Assembly: GCA_031255815.1 (NCBI GenBank)
Contig: JAIRRU010000054.1
Span: 1 to 10,628 of the forward strand
Origin: Treponema sp.
GTDB lineage: Bacteria > Spirochaetota > Spirochaetia > Treponematales > Breznakiellaceae
Direction of reading: 5' to 3'
DNA: 10,628 nt
The position numbers were made by a program, and so were the translations under genes. The notes beneath the pieces were generated by a model that searched no databases, had not been told where the DNA came from, and was given only the letters and a program-made list of their open reading frames with translations. Shown here in pieces: positions 7,801-10,628 of this stretch; position 1 is the stretch's first letter; each line of letters opens with the position of its first letter.

Positions 7801-9419
7801 AGGATATCCAGCTCAGCAGCCGTTCCCTGGAAGCCCGGCTTACCGCGCGGCTTTCGGAAATCTCCCGGGAAATCGGCTCGGAGCCGGGCTTTTCCCTGAA
7901 TATTTCCGGCCAGCCGGAGCATTACCGCTATATCCTCTTCAAGCCCGTGCTGTACCGCCAGGGCGACGACGATTACTACTTCCGCGGCCTCGTCAGGCTG
8001 GAGCTTTCCATCGAACCCATTCTGGATCAGATCGTAAAAGGCCAGTGGCAGCTCCTGCGGATCATCCTTCTGGTGGCCCTGGTGGCCCTGAGCCTTGGCA
8101 CCCTGGGCGCCCTGACCCTTTCCACCCTGATCATCCAGCCCATCCTCCGGCTGGTAAGCCATGTGGAGCAGATCCGGGACACCGAGGACAAGGCGAAGCT
8201 GGAAGGGGTGGAGATAGAGATCCGCTCCCGCGACGAGCTTGCCGTGCTGGGCAGTACGATCAACGATATGACCCACGGCCTGGTAAAAGCGGCCGTAGCC
8301 GCTTCGGATCTGTCAATCGGCAAGGAGATCCAGAAAAAGTTCATCCCCCTGGATCTTAACCGGGAAGGGGACAAACTCAGTTCCGGCTTCAAAGACACCA
8401 AAAACATCCAGTTTTTCGGCTACTACGAAGGGGCCAAGGGGGTTTCGGGCGACTACTTCGACTACCAGGATCTGGCCGGCCGTTACTACGCCATCATCAA
8501 GTGCGACGTGGCGGGCAAGGGCATCCCCGCGGCGCTCATCATGATCCAGGTAGCCACCATGTTTCTCAACTACTTCAAACAGTGGAAGCCCAACGCCAGA
8601 GGCATGCACATAGAGGAAGTGGTTTACCAGATCAATGAGTTTATCGAAACACTGGGCTTTAAAGGCCGTTTTGCCGCCTTCACCCTCTGCCTTTTGGATT
8701 CCCAAACCGGCATAGCCCGGTTCTGTAACGCCGGGGACAACCTTATCCATATCTTTGACGCCTCCGAAAACAGGGTCAGAAGCGTGTCCCTCCCCGAAAC
8801 CCCGGCCGCCGGGGTGCTCCCCAACTTTCTGGTAGAGTCCAAGGGCGGTTACCAGGTACAGAGCGTCACCCTGGATCCGGGGGATATCCTCCTCCTCTAC
8901 ACCGACGGCATCGAGGAGGCGAAACGCAAATTCCGGAACCCGGACTTTAAAGAGATCCCCTGTACCGAAGGAAAGGCCCCCCTCAATACCCCCCACGGGA
9001 ACCACCTGGCGGGCCAGGAAAACGAGGAACTGGGGGCGGACCGGGTCGAGGCGATCATCAACTCGGTTATGAACCGCCAGGTCTACACCCTCCGCAAATG
9101 GCATGACCCCGAAGGGAGCGGCAGGGAGCTGAACTTCGACTTCGGATCCTGCCAGGGAACCGTGGAGGAGCTTATTATGGCCCTGGTTTCGGTGGAAAAG
9201 ATCTTCCGTTGTTACCGGGACCCCAAGGCGGACGATAGCAGCCGGATTCTGATGGATAAAAAAGCGGACGCCTTTCTCAAAAGCCATTTCCTCCAGTACC
9301 GGGACTACTGCTCCTGGCCCCGGGAGGTTCCTGAAAACGACGCCTATATATACTATACTTATATTAAAGAAGACGAGCAGTACGATGATTTGACCATCCT
9401 CGGCATCAAACGGAAATAG
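4806..9419 (+). CDS. Secreted propeller/Fn3 protein fused to HAMP-PP2C (SpoIIE-type) phosphatase
   Basis: This 1537-residue membrane receptor ends in a protein phosphatase. Order: signal peptide 1-29 (likely cut at GLGA); sialidase-like beta-propeller about 30-420 with Asp-box-like motifs at 135-142 (SEDWGQSF), 186-192 and 243-250 (SDDGGLSW); two Fn3 or Y_Y_Y-like domains about 422-510 and 533-629; a third beta domain to about 755; TM1 about 762-781; a basic cytosolic linker; TM2 about 828-850; an extracytoplasmic sensor containing a coiled coil (938-1023); TM3 about 1083-1108; HAMP about 1110-1165; and the phosphatase. Its metal-binding motifs are intact: S-G-D-Y-F-D (D1216), C-D-V-A-G-K-G (D1234), Y-T-D-G (D1367) and D-D-L-T (D1527, D1528). 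Family members dephosphorylate STAS-domain anti-sigma antagonists; the target here is not in the window. Translation is coupled to the upstream gene through ATGA. A good internal start lies at 7221. Confidence 0.85.
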   Translation: MRGFFKRGLRCFGTALFFLSLALPPGLGADLYWESPAPFSGLSGSFPVSASSGDLSVIVWQEASPVSSGGGESSQISVSLGLKSPGNAWRVLPNVAGPYSYAGAEPAILSVVLDKRGRIIIAAAVSASQTEILVSEDWGQSFSAYRLDMGSEASVAPRVAVRSDGGYLLFITRSLGETLSVYYSRSDDARNWEPFRLFVEDLSLQLNFLPAHTALNSRDYVIFQSMVPNRETLPTFQLFLKMSDDGGLSWTSSKRITSFQDPVSNTGADPNRFDNQRAHIIPWNGQIFLTWERRYGTGSPQIYSAALDREGALSGVAERVNRDTAYCNNPVAFLWQGKPLVVWFDNRQRLNRVYLAQHNGANWLNYDLSGSSGEASFGRPAADGEDLFVFWQNNSRDAGRIYALFPDVTAETPLLRAGNFSPSDRNRGERIRVSWSDPGDSSGIQGYSYVLSRFEEDSPPREILIENRNGEDQTLDIHIPEDGSWYFSVIARDFAGNWSEPARIEYIRDTTPPPAATIIPPELDEQGCLLSNTFSLEWNPPPASDIAGYTWELEYLGSAALLGNLEGEELQAAGLERFPPRPALPPRIMGEERFASFDNQDNGLWRFSVSAIDEAGNIGPRSGFFFKTDKYIPRTYITYVDARQDEQGVFSARIIGRGFSQGGLVTRLILDKDGSPPYDREYFLSRGEFRVASDREIGSFVTENIEEGLYRVGVEHPLRGIFFTPPLVRVDETGTVKFGDYSRLWEPDWTLSESRRGFDSELLILCAVLLMCFASLFALLRGAAGLISDSRALRTETAALLTGDFMPSEKKRKVSKIRRRGIGLRLKLASFTVVLVLVVVLMVSAPLYFMMTRTQQETLLRGLWNRSTVLLEGLASSVRAYLPSGNLLELGFLPAQSAAVPEALYVTITGYNSGPTLFEDHVWATNDPAILAKIDTAELRPGVSRLTDDLSPRLAEIGRELNDQARQQVGDLSRSISELNREGASLALRSDEASRQRLEDIQLSSRSLEARLTARLSEISREIGSEPGFSLNISGQPEHYRYILFKPVLYRQGDDDYYFRGLVRLELSIEPILDQIVKGQWQLLRIILLVALVALSLGTLGALTLSTLIIQPILRLVSHVEQIRDTEDKAKLEGVEIEIRSRDELAVLGSTINDMTHGLVKAAVAASDLSIGKEIQKKFIPLDLNREGDKLSSGFKDTKNIQFFGYYEGAKGVSGDYFDYQDLAGRYYAIIKCDVAGKGIPAALIMIQVATMFLNYFKQWKPNARGMHIEEVVYQINEFIETLGFKGRFAAFTLCLLDSQTGIARFCNAGDNLIHIFDASENRVRSVSLPETPAAGVLPNFLVESKGGYQVQSVTLDPGDILLLYTDGIEEAKRKFRNPDFKEIPCTEGKAPLNTPHGNHLAGQENEELGADRVEAIINSVMNRQVYTLRKWHDPEGSGRELNFDFGSCQGTVEELIMALVSVEKIFRCYRDPKADDSSRILMDKKADAFLKSHFLQYRDYCSWPREVPENDAYIYYTYIKEDEQYDDLTILGIKRK
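7211..7223 (+). promoter_or_regulatory. Internal in-frame ribosome binding site and ATG
   Basis: AGGAGA (7211-7216) stands four bases before ATG (7221-7223), which is codon 806 of the giant gene and in its frame. It lies exactly between the propeller half with TM1 and the phosphatase half with TM2/TM3. Initiation here would give a 732-residue sensor phosphatase beginning MPSEKKRKVSK, a plausible positively charged cytoplasmic N-terminus before TM2. It is a better ribosome site than the one upstream of the full-length start, where AAGGA is 13 bases away. Confidence 0.55.
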
Positions 9420-9427
9420 GGGGATTT

Positions 9428-9751
9428 ATGACGTTCAGCGATCGTTTCAAGGACATGTTCGAGCAGGGAATCGCGGTTTCCAAGGATTTTGCCGTAAAGG
9501 CCGGGGCCAAAGCCCAGGATCTGGGGGAACGGGGCATGCTCGCCCTGGAGATAAAACAACTGGAGGGGCAGGCCCGGAAGCTTATCAGCCGCCTGGGAGC
9601 CGAAGCATACCGGATTTTCGTTGAAAACGCGGATAAAACCATGTCCGCCGACGATCCGGTCATCAAGTCCCTGCTTGACGAACTGGCCTCGGTAAAGGGA
9701 GGCATCGAAAAGCGGGAGCAGGAATTGAGCGAACGCCGCAAGGCCCAATAG
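9428..9751 (+). CDS. Small charged helical protein of unknown function
   Basis: I do not recognise the family of this 107-residue protein. It has no signal peptide or membrane segment, so it is probably cytoplasmic. It is strongly helical: an amphipathic first part (about 1-30, F-K-D-M-F-E-Q-G), a charged central helix (about 35-65) and a C-terminal coiled-coil-like end rich in Glu, Lys and Arg (about 85-107). The start is well supported: GGGGGA at 9419-9424 ends three bases before ATG 9428, and the ribosome site overlaps the preceding stop codon (9417-9419). The eight-base gap places it as the last gene of the operon, probably expressed with the phosphatase. An adaptor or partner role is possible, but only position suggests it. 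No STAS or anti-sigma kinase motif is visible. Confidence 0.75.
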   Translation: MTFSDRFKDMFEQGIAVSKDFAVKAGAKAQDLGERGMLALEIKQLEGQARKLISRLGAEAYRIFVENADKTMSADDPVIKSLLDELASVKGGIEKREQELSERRKAQ

Positions 9752-10049
9752 GCGGGGCGGTTCCGGCACTTTGCTTAGGCTAAAAGTACGGATGAAAGGG
9801 CAGCCGCTAAGCGCGCGCAGGCCGCGGGCTTTTCCATTGAAAACCCGATCTTTATCCAAATTTTCCTGACTTCGGGAGGTTTTTGACCCGGATTAGCGCG
9901 GTTCCTGCCTGCGCGGCTGGATTTCCCGGCGGCTCTGCAAAGCCGGCGGGCTTACCGGGTATTTTCGGGCAAGCAAGGCAAGGAGGCTCTTCCGAAATTT
10001 CGGTTTTTGAAACAAGCCCGGATATCTTTAAATTTTTTTTCGAAACCTC
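9752..10049. other. Gene-free spacer between the operon and the rRNA promoters
   Basis: I see no credible gene, tRNA or mobile-element sequence here. It holds the weak terminator at 9865-9884 and a strong hairpin in which CCCGGCGGCT (9925-9934) pairs with AGCCGGCGGG (9941-9950) around CTGCAA, with one G-G mismatch and no following T tract. The last 25 bases become AT-rich (for example 10029-10040) and may serve as an UP element for the rRNA promoter. Confidence 0.5.
9865..9884 (+). terminator. Weak candidate terminator for the operon
   Basis: CCTGAC (9865-9870), a TTCG loop, and GGAGG (9875-9879) form a short imperfect hairpin with C-G closing the tetraloop, followed by five T residues (9880-9884). 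It is 113 bases beyond the last stop codon. The stem has an internal mismatch, so efficiency is doubtful, but I see no better terminator between the operon and the rRNA promoters. Confidence 0.3.
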
Positions 10050-10078
10050 TTGATTTTTTTTCGGCGCGTTGTTATATT
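10050..10078 (+). promoter_or_regulatory. Upstream rRNA promoter (P1)
   Basis: TTGATT (10050-10055; four of six matches) and TATATT (10073-10078; five of six matches) are separated by exactly 17 bases, with an AT-rich tract directly upstream (10026-10040) resembling an UP element. Transcription would start near 10085, about 510 bases before mature 16S rRNA. It is the best-matching sigma-70 promoter in the window. Confidence 0.7.
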
Positions 10079-10120
10079 ATATAAGGTTTCGGAGCCCGCC
10101 GGGTTCCGGAACGGGTTCAG

Positions 10121-10153
10121 GTGCCTTTCGTAAAAGGTGTGTTCTTTGTAAAC
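10121..10153 (+). promoter_or_regulatory. boxB/boxA-like rRNA antitermination site
   Basis: CCTTT (10124-10128) pairs with AAAGG (10133-10137) around CGTA, extendable by G-U pairs. The hairpin is followed within three bases by TGTTCTTTGTAAAC (10140-10153), close to the bacterial boxA consensus TGYTCTTTRA. A hairpin followed by boxA is the known order in rRNA leaders, where NusB/S10 bind boxA to stop Rho acting on untranslated rRNA. It lies about 55 bases after the P1 start, as expected. Confidence 0.5.
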
Positions 10154-10293
10154 GCTTGGGATGTCAGGGTCCGGGGCGGTTTTGAGCCGTTGTTTTGCGG
10201 TTTATCACCGGGGCCCGCGGTTTTTTGCTGGATGTGTTTTCGCCGGTTCCGCCGGAGAATCTTTTAAATCTATCAAAAGACAGTAAAAACCTC

Positions 10294-10323
10294 TTGACTA
10301 AAAACGAATAAGCGTAGTAGTGT
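10294..10323 (+). promoter_or_regulatory. Possible second rRNA promoter (P2)
   Basis: TTGACT (10294-10299; five of six matches) is preceded by an AT-rich stretch (10262-10290), and its -35 context shares the 11-mer AAACCTCTTGA with P1 (10043-10053 and 10287-10297). The -10 is weak: TAGTGT at 10318-10323 with an 18-base spacer, or TAGTAG at 15 bases. Tandem promoters are common for rRNA operons, and the shared -35 context argues for a real second promoter. Confidence 0.45.
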
Positions 10324-10596
10324 CTTGAAGCCGCCTCTTGCGGATAGCCGGAGGCTTTTGTAAATCGGGAGAAGGCGCCCTGCGGGCGTTTCTGACCCAT
10401 GTTTTTTGGCAATACAGGGAAGGGGAGAAGGAAGAGCCGGGCTTGCCGGGCGGGGGGGACCCTGCCGGGCGGCCCGGGCGCGAGCGTATCGGGGGCTGCG
10501 GCGCGTTCCGGGAGGGGCGTGCCGCGAGGCGCGGCGGGGAGCCGCCGTGCTGCTTGAAGTGATATTCTTCCGGCCTTCGGGCCGGTGGAAATACAA

Positions 10597-10628
10597 ATCA
10601 TGGAGAGTTTGATCCTGGCTCAGAACGA
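10597..10628 (+). rRNA. rrs: 16S ribosomal RNA, 5' end (partial)
   Basis: The window ends in the near-universal 16S start GAGTTTGATCCTGGCTCAG (10605-10623), followed by AACGA. Aligning GAGTTTG with E. coli positions 9-15 puts mature position 1 near 10597. Only about 32 bases are present, and the gene continues past the right edge. The bases after CTCAG fit spirochaetes but also other groups, so they do not identify the organism alone. Confidence 0.97.

Larger units (their letters stand above)
10085..10596 (+). other. Pre-16S rRNA leader, highly structured
   Basis: This is the untranslated leader between P1 and mature 16S rRNA. Besides boxB/boxA it has a GC-rich stem followed by a T run (10207-10227). 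Its last 150 bases are extremely GC-rich with strong hairpins. GCCGCG/CGCGGC pairs at 10521-10535 around a three-base loop. CCGGCC/GGCCGG pairs at 10570-10585 around a TTCG tetraloop, and this stem extends outward by four more pairs past one mismatch. A 10-base direct repeat, TGCCGGGCGG, occurs at 10444 and 10463. Part of this region probably pairs with the 16S trailer for RNase III processing, but the trailer lies outside the window. No protein gene is credible here. Confidence 0.6.

Noticed and set aside
8313..9287. A 324-codon minus-strand frame opposite the phosphatase domain
   Set aside because: The plus strand carries all metal-binding motifs of the phosphatase; the antisense frame shows no family resemblance.
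9775..9833. Terminator directly after the 107-residue gene in the GC-rich stretch before CTTTT
   Set aside because: I could not form a stem longer than about five pairs without bulges; the T run is only four bases.
9752..10050. tRNA gene upstream of the rRNA operon
   Set aside because: No T-loop GGTTCRA pattern in the right context, no cloverleaf arms and no CCA end were found on either strand.
10164..10601. Open frames of 60-145 codons on both strands in the rRNA leader
   Set aside because: They overlap the rRNA leader and its promoters, have Arg/Pro/Gly-rich products and no ribosome sites.

Overview
The window looks chromosomal and spirochaetal, most likely from the Treponema lineage (Treponematales). 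Three things point there: a UPF0164-type FadL-like outer-membrane protein, a gene cluster organised as I recall from Treponema pallidum, and a 16S rRNA 5' end whose last visible bases suit spirochaetes. The DNA is GC-rich, above the classical pathogenic treponemes, so a free-living or gut-associated relative is more likely. This assignment is inference; no database was searched. No insertion sequence, prophage, CRISPR array or tRNA was seen.

Layout. (1) Bases 1-72, minus strand: the start of a gene with a CxxCxxC motif that runs off the left edge, with its own promoter. (2) Bases 196-1473, minus: a signal-peptide-bearing UPF0164/FadL-like barrel protein with a C-terminal TPR, followed by an intrinsic terminator. 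(3) Bases 1474-1719: a divergent control region with two perfect TATAAT hexamers, a palindrome over one of them and a strong hairpin that has a partner copy beyond the other end of the UPF0164 gene. (4) Bases 1720-9751, plus: a tightly packed operon of three genes. These are a 1029-residue membrane-anchored TPR protein, a 1537-residue protein joining a secreted sialidase-like propeller and Fn3-like domains to a HAMP/PP2C (SpoIIE-type) phosphatase, and a 107-residue helical protein. (5) Bases 9752-10596: an 845-base gene-free stretch holding tandem rRNA promoters, a boxB/boxA-like antitermination leader and a highly structured pre-16S leader. (6) From about 10597: the 5' end of 16S rRNA, running off the right edge.

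How the parts may work together (inference). The operon looks like an envelope-sensing system. A periplasmic propeller and a second extracytoplasmic sensor domain would control a cytoplasmic serine/threonine phosphatase of the kind that acts on STAS-domain anti-sigma-factor antagonists. The large TPR protein would be a periplasmic scaffold, and the UPF0164 protein its outer-membrane neighbour. The most striking detail is a textbook Shine-Dalgarno plus ATG, in frame, inside the giant gene at the junction between the propeller and phosphatase halves. The locus may therefore make both a full fusion and a stand-alone 732-residue phosphatase.
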